DNA of 64,000 nucleotides from the NCBI RefSeq assembly GCF_000612505.1, contig NZ_CP004078.1, forward strand, positions 2,034,001 through 2,098,000, in the 5' to 3' direction. Positions 16,247 to 25,794 of this stretch are shown in pieces. A model generated the notes under the pieces. It was not told the origin of the DNA, searched no databases, and saw nothing but the letters and a program-made list of their open reading frames with translations. Made by a program: the position numbers and the translations under genes. The first letter of the stretch is position 1; the number at the start of each line of letters is the position of its first letter. The DNA comes from Paenibacillus sabinae T27. Lineage in GTDB: Bacteria > Bacillota > Bacilli > Paenibacillales > Paenibacillaceae.

Positions 16247-17503
16247 CTAAATTAATTTCGTGCTTGTTCCGGCGCCTTCAGCAACCAGCTCCGCCGAATC
16301 GGCGTTCAGGGAAGCGTAGATGGCCTCGACCAGTTGGTCCAGTTCAGGGAGCTGCTCCGCCTTAAGCGCGGATTGGATTTCGAATGGCTCGCCAATGAAC
16401 TCGATCTTCTTCATGCTCTCGATAATTTCCGTCATGTCTCTGACCGCGGCATTCGCCCAGGTATAGTTGCCGACCAGAGCCACTTTGCGGTTCTGCAGGT
16501 TCAAAGACGCCATTTCATGAAGCAGGGCCTGCATGCCGTGATACAACCCGAGGTTATAGGTCGGCGAACCGAATACGAGATGGCTGAACTTCCAGGCATC
16601 CGCGATAATATAGGACGGATGGGTCTTGGACACATCATACATGCGGATGTCCTGAACTCCCTTGGCGGCAAGCTTGCCCGCGATGAGGTTCATCACATTT
16701 TCCGTATTGCCGTACATGGACGCATAGACGAGAACAACGCCCTTCTTCTCCGGCTGATAGGTGCTCCAATGCTGGTATTTGTCAATGATATAAGGCAGAT
16801 TCTCGCGCCAGATCGGGCCGTGCAGCGGAACGATCATCTCGATCTCCAGCTTGGCCAGCTTCTTCAGCACCGTCTGTACCTGCGGTCCGTATTTGCCGAC
16901 AATGTTGGAGTAGTAGCGGCGGGACTCGTCGAGGTAGACCCCTTCAAAATCCGTCTGATCGGCAAAAATATTCCCCGAAAGCGACCCGAAGCAGCCAAAG
17001 GCGTCGGCGGAGAACAGAATTTTCTCCGTAACTTCGTACGAGAACATGACCTCCGGCCAATGGACGAACGGAGCCATGAAGAAACGGAGCGTGCGTCTGC
17101 CGAGCGGAAGCTCGTCCCCTTCTTTGACGATAAGGTAATTGTCCGGCTTGCTGAACGTGTAGAACTGCTCCAGGAACTGGAACGTCTTTTTGTTGCCGAC
17201 GATCTTCAGATCGGGATAGCGGCGCAGCAGCTCTTCGATATTGGCGCAATGATCGGGCTCCATATGTCCCACAACCAGATAGTCCAGAGAACGGCCGTTC
17301 AGCACATGCTCGATATTCTCCAGAAACTGGGCGCTGATCGCGGCATCCACTGTATCCATGAGCGCGGTTTTTTCATCTAGAATCAAATGCGAGTTAAAGG
17401 CAACCCCTTGAGGGAGCGGGAACATATTCTCGAAGCGTTCCAGTCTTTTGTCGGTTCCGCCCACCCAAAATATATCGGATGCGATTTCTTGTACATAATA
17501 CAT
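16247..17503 (-). CDS. Flavodiiron protein, FprA family (copy 1)
   Basis: This 418-residue cytoplasmic protein reduces O2 and/or NO using electrons from rubredoxin or a flavin reductase. The N-terminal metallo-beta-lactamase-like domain binds the diiron centre; HMEPDH (the H-x-E-x-D-H motif) is clear near residue 80, with later ligands in FSADAFGCFG and PLHGPIW. The C-terminal flavodoxin domain binds FMN (VLVYASMYGNTENV and FGSPTYNLG). ATG at 17503 has GGAGGG seven bases upstream; an ATG 15 bases earlier overlaps that site. It stands alone, unlike the second copy at 57.4 kb, which is in an operon with its electron donors. The two copies are clearly different paralogues. Confidence 0.92.
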   Translation of the reverse strand: MYYVQEIASDIFWVGGTDKRLERFENMFPLPQGVAFNSHLILDEKTALMDTVDAAISAQFLENIEHVLNGRSLDYLVVGHMEPDHCANIEELLRRYPDLKIVGNKKTFQFLEQFYTFSKPDNYLIVKEGDELPLGRRTLRFFMAPFVHWPEVMFSYEVTEKILFSADAFGCFGSLSGNIFADQTDFEGVYLDESRRYYSNIVGKYGPQVQTVLKKLAKLEIEMIVPLHGPIWRENLPYIIDKYQHWSTYQPEKKGVVLVYASMYGNTENVMNLIAGKLAAKGVQDIRMYDVSKTHPSYIIADAWKFSHLVFGSPTYNLGLYHGMQALLHEMASLNLQNRKVALVGNYTWANAAVRDMTEIIESMKKIEFIGEPFEIQSALKAEQLPELDQLVEAIYASLNADSAELVAEGAGTSTKLI

Positions 17504-17615
17504 CGGTATTCCCTCCACATGCCTAAAATTTTTCTAATAATATACCAATACCGGCCCATAAAATAATTGATAAAAATCATGTTTTCAGAAATAGGAGAAA
17601 GATTTCAAAAAAGTC

Positions 17616-17634
17616 ATGTAAATAAATATCACAT
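17616..17634 (-). promoter_or_regulatory. Dyad upstream of flavodiiron gene 1
   Basis: The minus strand reads ATGTGATATTTATTTACAT, with outer arms ATGT/ACAT. It sits about 115 bases upstream of the start codon. It resembles an Fnr/Crp-type half-site pair, but the spacing is one base longer than the TGTGA-N6-TCACA consensus, so the regulator is uncertain. Confidence 0.3.
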
Positions 17635-17758
17635 CGGTTGGACCGGGATTGGGCAATTTTCAAATAATAATTGGCATTTGTGGGGGTTTCTCGTGCTTTA
17701 TAAGCAGCCGGACAAGAAAGTTCGTAAAATATGACAAAATAGAGAACAAGCCTTTATT

Positions 17759-19096
17759 TCAAAACCGTTTTCGTTTGGCGGAGGATGGAATTCGCATTTC
17801 TTCCCGGTATTTTGCCACGGTTCGGCGGGAAATCTCCAGTCCTTCTCTGGCAAGTAATTCGGCAATCGTCTGATCGGCCAGCGGTTTGCGTTTGTCTTCA
17901 TCATCGATCAGCTGCTTGATCCGTCTTTTGGCGCTTTCCGAGGAAGCGGATTCCCCGTCAGCCGAGGCGAGAGCAGAGGTGAAGAAATATTTCAATTCGA
18001 ACAGACCGCGCGGCGTCTGCATGTATTTATTGCTGACCGCCCGGCTGACCGTCGATTCGTGCAGGCCGGTTTTTTCGGCGATTTCTTTTTGGGTAAGCGG
18101 TTTAAGTCCGTGAATGCCCTCGTCAAAAAAATCGCGCTGCATGTCCACGATGGCCTCGGCGACGCGTGTCAACGTCTGACGGCGCTGCTCCAGACTTTTC
18201 ATCAGCCAATTGGCGGTGGTGTACTTGTCATGGATAAATTGGCGGGTCTCCTCCTGTTGGGGGAGATTTCTCAGCATTTGCCGGTAATGGGGGTTGACCG
18301 CGACCTGCGGAGCGCCGATGTCGCTCAGACGGACCGCGTACCCGCTGTCCGTTTGTTCTACTGTTAAATCAGCGACGATGTACTGCTGCTCGTTAAGGGC
18401 GAACGCCGCACCTGGAGACGGATTCAGCCTGCGTATCTTGTCGGCCGTGTCCTGGATCACGGCAACGGAGGCACCGAGCGTATCCGACATTTTTTGCAAC
18501 CGGTTGCATGCCAATTCGTTTAAATGGCGCTGAACAATGGCTACGGCAAGTGGATCATCCTGGCCGCTGCGCCGAAGCTGCAGGAGCAGGCATTCCTCCA
18601 GACTGCGGGCGGCAACCCCGGCCGGCTCGAAGCTTTGTATCAGGGCAAGGGTGTCCAGAACTTCCTGAGCGGGAATACCCAGCACCCGGGCGGCCTCCGG
18701 CGCGTCCGTTTCCAGATACCCTTTTTCATCCAGATTGCCGATAAGATACAGTGCCGTCTTCCGCCGGATGCCGGTAAGGCCGCGAACCAGTCCCAGTTGC
18801 GCTTGCAGATGCTTATACAGCGTTTCCGCCGGTTCGGCGATCCAATCCAGAAGGTCAACGGAATTTGCGCTTTTTGAGTTGGAATAATCTATCCCTGTCC
18901 GTTCCTGTCCGCTGCTTGCACCCGACATGGAAAGATCGTATTCCTTCAGATCGATCACCGGATTTTCATTCGCCTGTTCGCGCAAGTAGGACATCAGATC
19001 AGCCGAAGAGTATTGCAGAATCTGGATGGCCTGCCTCAGCTCGGGCGTCATTGTCAGCTTCAAAGTCTGTTCTTGCTTTAATCCGAATCGTATCAT
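17759..19096 (-). CDS. rpoN: RNA polymerase sigma-54 factor
   Basis: This 445-residue sigma-54 directs RNA polymerase to -24/-12 promoters and needs an AAA+ activator. The N-terminal glutamine-rich region I (FGLKQEQTLKLTMTPELRQAIQ) contacts the activator. The core-binding region holds PASRSLEECLLLQLRR-like sequence (seen as AGVAARSLEECLLLQL). The helix-turn-helix region reads TQKEIAEKTGLHESTVSRAVSNKY, and the C-terminal RpoN box is ISRRTVAKYREEMRIPSS. All parts are present. It is divergent from a LevR-type activator gene, and a strong -24/-12 promoter lies 3 kb away before the PTS genes, so this copy probably serves at least that operon. In Bacillus the same factor is called SigL. Confidence 0.95.
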   Translation of the reverse strand: MIRFGLKQEQTLKLTMTPELRQAIQILQYSSADLMSYLREQANENPVIDLKEYDLSMSGASSGQERTGIDYSNSKSANSVDLLDWIAEPAETLYKHLQAQLGLVRGLTGIRRKTALYLIGNLDEKGYLETDAPEAARVLGIPAQEVLDTLALIQSFEPAGVAARSLEECLLLQLRRSGQDDPLAVAIVQRHLNELACNRLQKMSDTLGASVAVIQDTADKIRRLNPSPGAAFALNEQQYIVADLTVEQTDSGYAVRLSDIGAPQVAVNPHYRQMLRNLPQQEETRQFIHDKYTTANWLMKSLEQRRQTLTRVAEAIVDMQRDFFDEGIHGLKPLTQKEIAEKTGLHESTVSRAVSNKYMQTPRGLFELKYFFTSALASADGESASSESAKRRIKQLIDDEDKRKPLADQTIAELLAREGLEISRRTVAKYREEMRIPSSAKRKRF

Positions 19097-19330
19097 GATC
19101 TGTCACAGCTCCTTCGGGAACAACACAGCGGGGCAGTACCGTGTCAGTTATCTATAGTAGAAGAAGACTTCGCGAATCCGATGCAAGTTTCCTGCCAATC
19201 AGGAGCTTTTATTTGCACTTTTTTAGTGTTGCTTTTGCACATTGAATCTGTCACCTTTTTATAAGGTGCGTTTTTAAATAGAGATTCATTCCCGGTTCAT
19301 ATATACTGGATATCTAAAGTATTTTAAAAT

Positions 19331-19344
19331 AGTAAGCGCTTACT
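19331..19344 (+). promoter_or_regulatory. cre-like site (CcpA) before the LevR-type activator
   Basis: AGTAAGCGCTTACT is a perfect 14-base palindrome matching the catabolite-responsive-element consensus (TG-AA-CG-T--CA) except for the outermost bases. It lies about 30 bases before the activator start codon, where CcpA would block transcription. Confidence 0.65.
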
Positions 19345-19374
19345 GCAAAGAGGATGACGACAGGAGGTGTGCAA

Positions 19375-22164
19375 ATGAAAAGAATCGATAAGATTTTAGA
19401 ATATATAGCAGAGCATACCAAAAAGCTTGCCGAGGAACATTTGCTGTACGACGGAGGGATCACCGCGGCGGAAATCGCCGCTCATCAGAACATGCTGAGA
19501 AACAACGTGAGCAAAGAGCTGAGCGACCTTCTCCGCGCCGACCAGATCATTAAAATCAAGGGAAGACCGGTGAAATTTCTGCATAAGCAGACGGTTGAGG
19601 AGATCTTCCGGATTCAGCTCAAAGAGAAGCAGATTGAGGTCGGGAGTCTGGATGAGATCCTGCGGCCCGGGGAACAGGTTGATCCGTTCCATTCCCTGAT
19701 CGGCTTCAAGGCCAGCATGCGCAACCAGGTGGAGCAGGGAAAGGCTGCCATTTTGTACCCGCCGAGAGGCTTGCATACGCTGATTGTGGGTCAGACGGGG
19801 GTAGGCAAGACGCTGTTTGCCAGGCTGATGTACAACTACGGCAAGCATATGAAGCGGTTTTCCGAGGATTCTCCATTTATCGTATTCAACTGCGCCGACT
19901 ATTACAACAATCCCCAGCTGCTGATTTCCCATATTTTCGGCCATGTCAAAGGGGCCTTTACCGGAGCCGATTCGGAAAAAAAGGGACTGGTGGAAAAAGC
20001 GGACGGAGGCATTCTGTTTCTCGACGAGATTCACCGCCTGCCGCCGGAAGGCCAGGAAATGATTTTCTATTTCATGGATACGCACACGTACAACAAGCTT
20101 GGGGAATCGGAGCGGAACCGGAGCGCGAATGTGCTGCTTGTTGCGGCCACGACGGAAGATCCGGGCTCTTCCATGCTGAAGACCTTTATCCGGCGCATCC
20201 CGATCACCATCAACATTCCTCCTTTGCAGGAACGGACGCCCGCGGAGCAGCTTCAGATTTTGAAGCATCTGCTGGAGAGCGAGGCGCTTCGGGTCAACAA
20301 GCCGATCAAGGTCGAATCTGAGGTCGTCAAAGCGCTGATCGGCAGTGTCACCTACGGCAATATCGGGCAGCTTAAATCGAATATCCAGCTCGTATGCGCC
20401 AAAGGGTTTCTGAACAGCATCCGCGAGAACCAGGATGAAATTATTCTCGACTTCAAATTGCTGCCGGGCAATATCCGGGAAGGTCTGTTCAACATTGGGA
20501 AGAACCGCAGGGAAATTGAGGAGTTCGGAGCAATTGCATCCCAGCTGTACATTACGCCGGAGGGCAGCCATGTAACGGAAGAAGAGGACGTATTGGAGCC
20601 GCCGTTCAACCTATACAAGCTGATAGAGGACAAAATAAGCCTGCTCAAGGACGAAGGTCTGGACGACAGCTACATTAACCGGTTCATCACCACGGACGTC
20701 AACATCCATATCAAAAGCTTCTATAACCGGTTCTACAATCTGAAGGGAAGCCGGGAACGTATTCTCAAGATCGTCGACAATGAAGTTCTTGAATTTGCCG
20801 AGCAGGTAAAGCTGCTGGTGGAGGAGGAGCTGGACCGAAAATGCAGCGAGCGGTTCGTCTATGCCTTCAGTCTTCATTTGAGCGCCTTTCTCAAGCGGAT
20901 TCGGGAGAAAAAATACGGCGGCAAGCCTGTCTACGATCCCGTAAACCAGAATGATGAAGAATATAGAGTGGCCTTGACCATCAAGGACATGATCGAAGCC
21001 CGGTTCGGAATCGACGTGCCCGGAGCCGAGGTTACGTATGTGGCGATCCTGCTCAAATCGGTGGAGGAGGAGCGTCAGGGCAATGTGGGAATTATTGTGG
21101 CCGCGCACGGCAACAGTACGGCGAGCAGCATCGTCGGCGTTGTAGACAGTCTCCTTGGCAGTTCGAATATTTGCGCAGTCGATATGCCGCTTGATGTCAG
21201 CCCAAGAGAGATTTTGGAGATTATTATCGACAAGGTGAAGAGCATCGACAGCGGCAGAGGGGTGCTGATGCTGGTGGATATGGGCTCCCTGCTCAGTTTT
21301 GAAGCAACCATTATGGAACGGGTCGGAATCAAGGTCAAGACGATCGACATGGTGTCCACGCCGCTTACGCTTGAAGCCGTGCGAAAAGCCAGCATACTCG
21401 ATATGGAGCTTGAGGACATTTACCGGTCGCTGAAGGATTTCAGAGGCTATAACAATATTGATGCTTCAGTGAATGCCATATTGGATAACAAGGTTATCAT
21501 CACGGTCTGCTCCTCCGGCCGAGGCGCCGCGATCAAGGTTAAGGAATTTGTGGAGAAAATCGTGTACGACCTTACCGAGAAGAAAATAACGGTGATCCCG
21601 GCGAGAATCAGGGAACTGGATAAGGTGGTCAAAGAGCTGCAGGCCAAACAGGATGTGCTGGCTGTTATTGGAGTAAAGCGGCCTGTCGACCGGACCGTTC
21701 CGTTCATTCCATTGGAGCAGCTGATTGACGCAAGCGGCGAAGAGCTGCTGCGGGAATTGCTTCTGAATCATGAGCTGCCTGTAGTGCAGGCCAGTGAGAG
21801 CGTGGTCATCAAGGATTTGTGCGAGGACAGCCTGAAGGAATTTCTGACGTACCTGAATCCCCACAAAATATTGGGCACCTTGATGAATTTCGTTCAGGAG
21901 CTGGAACAGGAACTTAAGCTCGAATTTGAATATGCGATGAAGGTCCAGCTTGCCATCCACACGGCCCACGCGCTGGAGCGGATGGTTATACATGACGGGT
22001 TAGTTTACCGTGGAGAGACAGGGACGCTTGATCCGCAAATCATGAATGCGGTGAACCGGGCCTGCGGTATTTTTGCCTCAGGTATTAATTTAACCCTGAC
22101 CGACGATGAAAAATATTATATTTGCGAAATGTTGAGCGATGTATATAAAACAGCCCCATTATAG
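19375..22164 (+). CDS. LevR-type sigma-54 activator with PTS regulation domains
   Basis: This 929-residue regulator activates sigma-54 promoters in response to PTS sugar flow. In order it has an N-terminal winged helix (residues 1-60), an AAA+ domain with Walker [10 protein letters not shown] near 140, the sigma-54 contact loop GAFTGA at about 193-198, DEIHR near 217, a first PRD (430-540), a mannose-type EIIA-like domain ([17 protein letters not shown]), an EIIB-like segment ([12 protein letters not shown]) and a second PRD ([17 protein letters not shown]). Histidines in PRD and EIIA parts would be phosphorylated by HPr or EIIB. ATG at 19375 has GGAGGTG upstream. Divergent from rpoN and followed by its likely target, the mannose-family PTS. 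A cre-like site precedes it. Confidence 0.92.
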   Translation: MKRIDKILEYIAEHTKKLAEEHLLYDGGITAAEIAAHQNMLRNNVSKELSDLLRADQIIKIKGRPVKFLHKQTVEEIFRIQLKEKQIEVGSLDEILRPGEQVDPFHSLIGFKASMRNQVEQGKAAILYPPRGLHTLIVGQTGVGKTLFARLMYNYGKHMKRFSEDSPFIVFNCADYYNNPQLLISHIFGHVKGAFTGADSEKKGLVEKADGGILFLDEIHRLPPEGQEMIFYFMDTHTYNKLGESERNRSANVLLVAATTEDPGSSMLKTFIRRIPITINIPPLQERTPAEQLQILKHLLESEALRVNKPIKVESEVVKALIGSVTYGNIGQLKSNIQLVCAKGFLNSIRENQDEIILDFKLLPGNIREGLFNIGKNRREIEEFGAIASQLYITPEGSHVTEEEDVLEPPFNLYKLIEDKISLLKDEGLDDSYINRFITTDVNIHIKSFYNRFYNLKGSRERILKIVDNEVLEFAEQVKLLVEEELDRKCSERFVYAFSLHLSAFLKRIREKKYGGKPVYDPVNQNDEEYRVALTIKDMIEARFGIDVPGAEVTYVAILLKSVEEERQGNVGIIVAAHGNSTASSIVGVVDSLLGSSNICAVDMPLDVSPREILEIIIDKVKSIDSGRGVLMLVDMGSLLSFEATIMERVGIKVKTIDMVSTPLTLEAVRKASILDMELEDIYRSLKDFRGYNNIDASVNAILDNKVIITVCSSGRGAAIKVKEFVEKIVYDLTEKKITVIPARIRELDKVVKELQAKQDVLAVIGVKRPVDRTVPFIPLEQLIDASGEELLRELLLNHELPVVQASESVVIKDLCEDSLKEFLTYLNPHKILGTLMNFVQELEQELKLEFEYAMKVQLAIHTAHALERMVIHDGLVYRGETGTLDPQIMNAVNRACGIFASGINLTLTDDEKYYICEMLSDVYKTAPL

Positions 22165-22241
22165 AAGCCTAGAGTATGAAGCGTTTACATTTGTGTATGA
22201 CAGATAAAAAATAGAACCAAAGCTAGCGTTTTCAAGCGAAC

Positions 22242-22270
22242 AAAAATCCCTGATACAGCGGGGATTTTTT
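22242..22270 (+). terminator. Terminator of the activator gene
   Basis: AAAAATCCC pairs with GGGGATTTTT around TGATACAGC, ending in six T. It isolates the regulator from the sigma-54 promoter 40 bases further on. Confidence 0.85.
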
Positions 22271-22306
22271 GTTTTTTCAAAAATTTTTTTGGGCGATACA
22301 GAAGTT

Positions 22307-22322
22307 TGGCACGGGTCTTGCA
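22307..22322 (+). promoter_or_regulatory. Sigma-54 (-24/-12) promoter of the PTS operon
   Basis: TGGCAC-GGGTC-TTGCA matches the -24/-12 consensus (TGGCAC-N5-TTGCA) at every position. It lies 42 bases before the IIA start. An rpoN gene and a GAFTGA-bearing activator are encoded immediately upstream. Confidence 0.92.
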
Positions 22323-22363
22323 TATTAAATATGGACGAAGGGCAATTCAAGGGGGTGAAATGA

Positions 22364-22783
22364 ATGATAGCAGTTATTGTTGGCACACATGGAAAATTTT
22401 CGGAGGAACTGCTGAGGTCGACATCGATGGTTTACGGACAGTTGGAAAATGTGGCGGGAGTTACATTTGAACCCGGTGAGAGCGTTAGCGGGCTTGTCGA
22501 TAAATTCAAAGCAGCTTTGGAAACGCTTGATTGGAGCGACGGCGCTATTTTTCTTGTCGATTTGTTTGGTGGCAGCCCGTACAACGCCGCCAGCCGGATT
22601 GCTGCCGGCTATGAGAACATAGACATTGTATCCGGAGTGAACCTGCCCATGGTTGTTGATGTTCTGGTCAACCGTTCATCGGAGCATCTGGAAGGATTGG
22701 CTCAACTGGCGATCAGCGCTGGCCGTGATTCAATGAAATCGTTCCGCAGCATAAGAGAAAGCCAAGCAGAGGAGGAGTTATAA
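22364..22783 (+). CDS. PTS mannose/fructose family IIA component
   Basis: This 139-residue cytoplasmic protein accepts phosphate from HPr and passes it to IIB. It fits the EIIA-Man family: IAVIVGTHGKFSEELL with phospho-site His9, and DGAIFLVDLFGGSPYNAA around residue 65, then INLPM-like VSGVNLPMVVDVLV. ATG with GGGGG upstream. It is the first gene of IIA-IIB-IIC-IID and has one base between its stop and the IIB start. Separate IIA and IIB genes (instead of the fused E. coli ManX) are typical of Gram-positive lev and similar operons. Transcription should come from the -24/-12 promoter. Confidence 0.93.
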   Translation: MIAVIVGTHGKFSEELLRSTSMVYGQLENVAGVTFEPGESVSGLVDKFKAALETLDWSDGAIFLVDLFGGSPYNAASRIAAGYENIDIVSGVNLPMVVDVLVNRSSEHLEGLAQLAISAGRDSMKSFRSIRESQAEEEL

Positions 22784-22784
22784 G

Positions 22785-23267
22785 ATGGAAATTTCATTTG
22801 TTCGGATTGACGACCGCCTGATTCACGGTCAAGTAGCTACGGTTTGGGTTAAAGAAACGAAGTGCAACAAAATTATCGCGGTGAGCGATGAAGTGGCAGC
22901 GGATACATTGCGGAAGACCCTGCTGCTGCAAGTGTCTCCTCCGGGGATTAAGGCGTATGTCGTTACCATAGATAAAGCGATCGAGGCCTATAATAATCCA
23001 AAGTATGCCGACTTCAAAACCTTGTTCCTGTTTACCAACCCGACCGACGTTGTGCGGGTGGTGGAAGGAGGGGTCCCGTTCAAATCGGTGAATGTCGGCG
23101 GCATGTGCTATAAAGAAGGCAAGACACAGATTACCGGAGCGGTATCGGTCGACAAGCAGGACGTCGAAGCGTTCCGCAAGCTTCATGAAAAGGGAATCGA
23201 ATTGGAGATCAGAAAAGTCGCCAGCGATCCAAAGGTGAATCTGATGTCCAAGATTCAGGATTTATAG
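22785..23267 (+). CDS. PTS mannose/fructose/sorbose family IIB component
   Basis: This 160-residue protein transfers phosphate from IIA to the incoming sugar. It opens with ISFVRIDDRLIHGQVATVWV, where His14 in the RLIHGQV motif is the phosphorylation site; later parts include FLFTNPTDVVRVVEGG and VNVGGMCYKEGKTQI, all typical of the PTSIIB_sorb family. The ATG start is 1 base after the IIA stop, with AGGAGG in the end of that gene. The exact sugar (mannose, fructose, sorbose, glucosamine or another) cannot be read from the sequence. Confidence 0.94.
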   Translation: MEISFVRIDDRLIHGQVATVWVKETKCNKIIAVSDEVAADTLRKTLLLQVSPPGIKAYVVTIDKAIEAYNNPKYADFKTLFLFTNPTDVVRVVEGGVPFKSVNVGGMCYKEGKTQITGAVSVDKQDVEAFRKLHEKGIELEIRKVASDPKVNLMSKIQDL

Positions 23268-23295
23268 CCAAAGGAAATAAGAGAGGGGTTATGAC

Positions 23296-24066
23296 ATGAG
23301 TACTTTTGAAATCGTAATGGTAGCGATTGTTGCCGCCATATGCGGCATGGGCAGTGTACTCGACGAAGGACAGACGCATCGTCCGCTGATTGCGTGCACG
23401 CTGATCGGTCTGGTCCTCGGCGATATCAAGACCGGGATTATTCTTGGCGGCACCTTGGAGCTGATGGCGCTGGGCTGGATGAACGTCGGCGCATCCATGG
23501 CTCCCGACGCCGCGCTCGCGAGTGTGGTTTCCACGATCCTTGTCATCGTGGGTCATCAGTCGATAGGCGCCGGTATTGCCGTCGCCATACCGATTGCGGC
23601 CGCAGGTCAGGTGCTTACGATTTTTGTCCGGACGATTACCGTATTTTTCCAGCATTTGGCCGATAAATATGCGGAATCATCGAATTTCAGGGGAATTGAG
23701 CTATGCCACTTTATAGCGCTGCTGCTCCAAGGTCTGCGTGTCGCATTACCGGCTGTTTTGGTAGCGGTTGCAGCTGAAACGGGTCTCGTTACGAGCCTGC
23801 TGAATTCCATTCCGGAAGTTGTCACGAGAGGTCTGCAAATTGCGGGCGGATTTATCGTCGTCGTCGGTTATGCCATGGTTATCAACATGATGTCCGCCCG
23901 TTACCTGATGCCTTTCTTCTTCCTGGGCTTTGTCGTGGCAGCGTTTACGGGCATCAACCTGGTCGGCTTCGGTATTGTGGGCGCGGTTCTGGCCATCCTG
24001 TACATCCAGTTGAATCCGAAATATAACGCGCAGAGCGCGGCGGTCGAAGAAATCGATGAGCTGTAG
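23296..24066 (+). CDS. PTS mannose/sorbose family IIC membrane component
   Basis: This 256-residue membrane protein forms, with IID, the sugar channel. It has multiple hydrophobic segments and the family pattern GMGSVLDEGQTHRPLIACTLIGLVLGD near the N-terminus, then GGTLELMALGWMNVGASMAPDAALASV. Hydrophobic helices continue to the C-terminal VGAVLAILYIQL. Note the DEGQ sequence where many relatives have D-W--; it is a common variant. AGAGGGG upstream of the ATG. Third gene of the operon, 28 bases after IIB. Confidence 0.93.
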   Translation: MSTFEIVMVAIVAAICGMGSVLDEGQTHRPLIACTLIGLVLGDIKTGIILGGTLELMALGWMNVGASMAPDAALASVVSTILVIVGHQSIGAGIAVAIPIAAAGQVLTIFVRTITVFFQHLADKYAESSNFRGIELCHFIALLLQGLRVALPAVLVAVAAETGLVTSLLNSIPEVVTRGLQIAGGFIVVVGYAMVINMMSARYLMPFFFLGFVVAAFTGINLVGFGIVGAVLAILYIQLNPKYNAQSAAVEEIDEL

Positions 24067-24096
24067 CAAGCTTCCAAAGAAAGAGGGGATTACGCA

Positions 24097-24921
24097 ATGG
24101 AAGATAAGAAATTAACTAAAAAAGATATAAACAGCATGTTTGTTCGCTCCTGGTTTCTGCTCGGATCGTTCAACTTTGAACGGATGCAGTCGATCGGCTT
24201 CTGCGTAACGCTGATTCCGGCAATCAAGCGCCTGTACAGCAAGAAAGAAGATCAGAAGGAAGCTTTGAAGCGGCACCTGGAATTCTTCAATACGCAGCCG
24301 TTTATCTCGGCCCCGATTATGGGCGTAACGGCCGCAATGGAAGAACAGAAAGCCAATGGGCAGCCAATTGATAACGCTACTATTAGCGGGGTGAAGGTCG
24401 GTCTGATGGGTCCGCTCGCCGGTGTGGGCGATCCGATTTACTGGGGAACCCTCCGTCCGGTACTCGCGGCGCTTGGCGCTTCCATCGCTCTGACCGGCAG
24501 CATTGTCGGACCGCTCCTGTTCTTCCTTCTCTTCAACGTGTGCCGTCTGGCGACCAAGTGGTACGGCTTGAAATACGGCTATGAGAAGGGTACGGAAATT
24601 GTATCCGATATGTCGGGTAACCGGCTGCGCAAGCTGACGGAATCGGCTTCCATTCTTGGACTATTCGTCATGGGCGCGTTAGTCTCCAAATGGACCAGTA
24701 TCAACGTTCCGCTTGTCGTTTCCAAATATACGGGCGCTGACGGCAAAGAAGTAATTACGACGGTGCAAATGATTCTCGACCAGTTGATGCCTGGACTGCT
24801 GCCTCTGCTGCTGACCTTCCTCTGCATGAAGCTGCTTAAAAAGAAAGTGAACGCAATCGCTCTAATCTTTGCTTTATTCGCTGTAGGCATTATCGGATAC
24901 GCGCTGGGCGTATTGGCATAA
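24097..24921 (+). CDS. PTS mannose family IID membrane component
   Basis: This 274-residue protein is the second half of the sugar channel. It starts with KKLTKKDINSMFVRSWFLLGSFNFERMQSIG in a pattern typical of EIID-Man, continues with PFISAPIMGVTAAMEEQKANG and GLMGPLAGVGDPIYWGTLRPVL, and ends with two or three transmembrane helices (LMPGLLPLLLTFLCMKLL, AIALIFALFAVGIIGYALGVLA). AGAGGGG precedes the ATG. It closes the operon; a hairpin terminator follows. Confidence 0.94.
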   Translation: MEDKKLTKKDINSMFVRSWFLLGSFNFERMQSIGFCVTLIPAIKRLYSKKEDQKEALKRHLEFFNTQPFISAPIMGVTAAMEEQKANGQPIDNATISGVKVGLMGPLAGVGDPIYWGTLRPVLAALGASIALTGSIVGPLLFFLLFNVCRLATKWYGLKYGYEKGTEIVSDMSGNRLRKLTESASILGLFVMGALVSKWTSINVPLVVSKYTGADGKEVITTVQMILDQLMPGLLPLLLTFLCMKLLKKKVNAIALIFALFAVGIIGYALGVLA

Positions 24922-24968
24922 TTTTCGTACATTTTTCGGAGCCGGTTCCATAAGGAACCGTATACCTG

Positions 24969-25010
24969 CAGGCCGATCAAGGATCAAACCTTGGCCGGCC
25001 TGTTTGTTTG
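24969..25010 (+). terminator. Terminator of the PTS operon
   Basis: CAGGCCGATCAAGG pairs with CCTTGGCCGGCCTG (two internal mismatches) and is followed by TTTGTTTGTTTG. A smaller hairpin GGTTCC-ATAA-GGAACC precedes it at about 24944. Confidence 0.8.
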
Positions 25011-25158
25011 TGTAAGCCGTAAGAACACCGCCATGGAGCCATTGCTGCGGTCTTTGGATGTGTTTTTGCACAATATGCCTTAAACTGGAGACAGAGGAGG
25101 GCTGCCTGAGGGCAGAACCGTGACTGAATTGGTCGAATGAAGCCGCAGGGGGTAAGGC

Positions 25159-25794
25159 ATGGAGAAGCTGCTGGAAATCATACAGGAAGAGCTGCTGGAG
25201 CATCTGGTCTTGGAGAGCGTGGAACCGGAGGACCCGATCGAGGTCCGAAGCGTTCCGAAGCCGTGGGTGCTCCTTGGATCGGGGAATTATGCCGCGGTGC
25301 TCTTCCATCCGGAGTACGAGGATTATGCGGTGAAGATATATGCTCCCGGAAGACCGGGCCTTCAAGAAGAAGTGGAGGTTTACCGGCGTCTCGGTTCGCA
25401 TCCCGCCTACTCGCTGCTTTATTATGCCGGCACTAATTTTTTGCTGCTCAAGCGGCTTAGGGGAGTAACCTTCTACAATTGCATGAAGCGTGGGATTCCC
25501 ATCACCGATCAGGCTGTCCGCGACATTGACGAGGCATTGAAATATGCCGTTTCCCGGGGGCTCCATCCCCATGATGTCCACGCCAAAAATGTAATGCTGG
25601 GGGACGGGCGCGGCCTGATCGTGGACATTTCGGATTTTTTGAAGCAGGAAGACTGCACCATGTGGAGCGATTTCAAAAAAGCATACAGCCGTCTGTACCG
25701 GCCGATTGCTTCTCTTGGCGTGTTTCGCGTTCCGGACACGGTGCTGGAAGCGGTCAGGAAAGGCTACCGGCTGTGGAGGCGCAGACGGAGCTGA
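25159..25794 (+). CDS. Small serine/threonine protein kinase-like protein (YrzF-like)
   Basis: This 211-residue protein has a reduced protein-kinase fold: glycine loop LGSGNYAAVLFHP (residues 39-51), lysine in YAVKIYAPG, alpha-C-like Glu in LQEEVEVYRRL, catalytic loop LHPHDVHAKNVML with Asp and Asn, and a metal Asp in LIVDISDFLKQ in place of DFG. All key residues are therefore present. The nearest relative I recall is Bacillus YrzF, with unknown target. ATG start follows AGGGGGTAAGG. It stands alone between the PTS terminator and the sugar kinase gene. Cytoplasmic; substrates unknown. It could also act on small molecules, since RIO- and aminoglycoside-type kinases share these motifs. Confidence 0.75.
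   Translation: MEKLLEIIQEELLEHLVLESVEPEDPIEVRSVPKPWVLLGSGNYAAVLFHPEYEDYAVKIYAPGRPGLQEEVEVYRRLGSHPAYSLLYYAGTNFLLLKRLRGVTFYNCMKRGIPITDQAVRDIDEALKYAVSRGLHPHDVHAKNVMLGDGRGLIVDISDFLKQEDCTMWSDFKKAYSRLYRPIASLGVFRVPDTVLEAVRKGYRLWRRRRS

Noticed and set aside
19396..20571. A 391-codon minus-strand open frame opposite the sigma-54 activator
   Set aside because: The plus strand encodes clear Walker A and GAFTGA motifs in the same DNA; the minus-strand frame has no recognisable domain.
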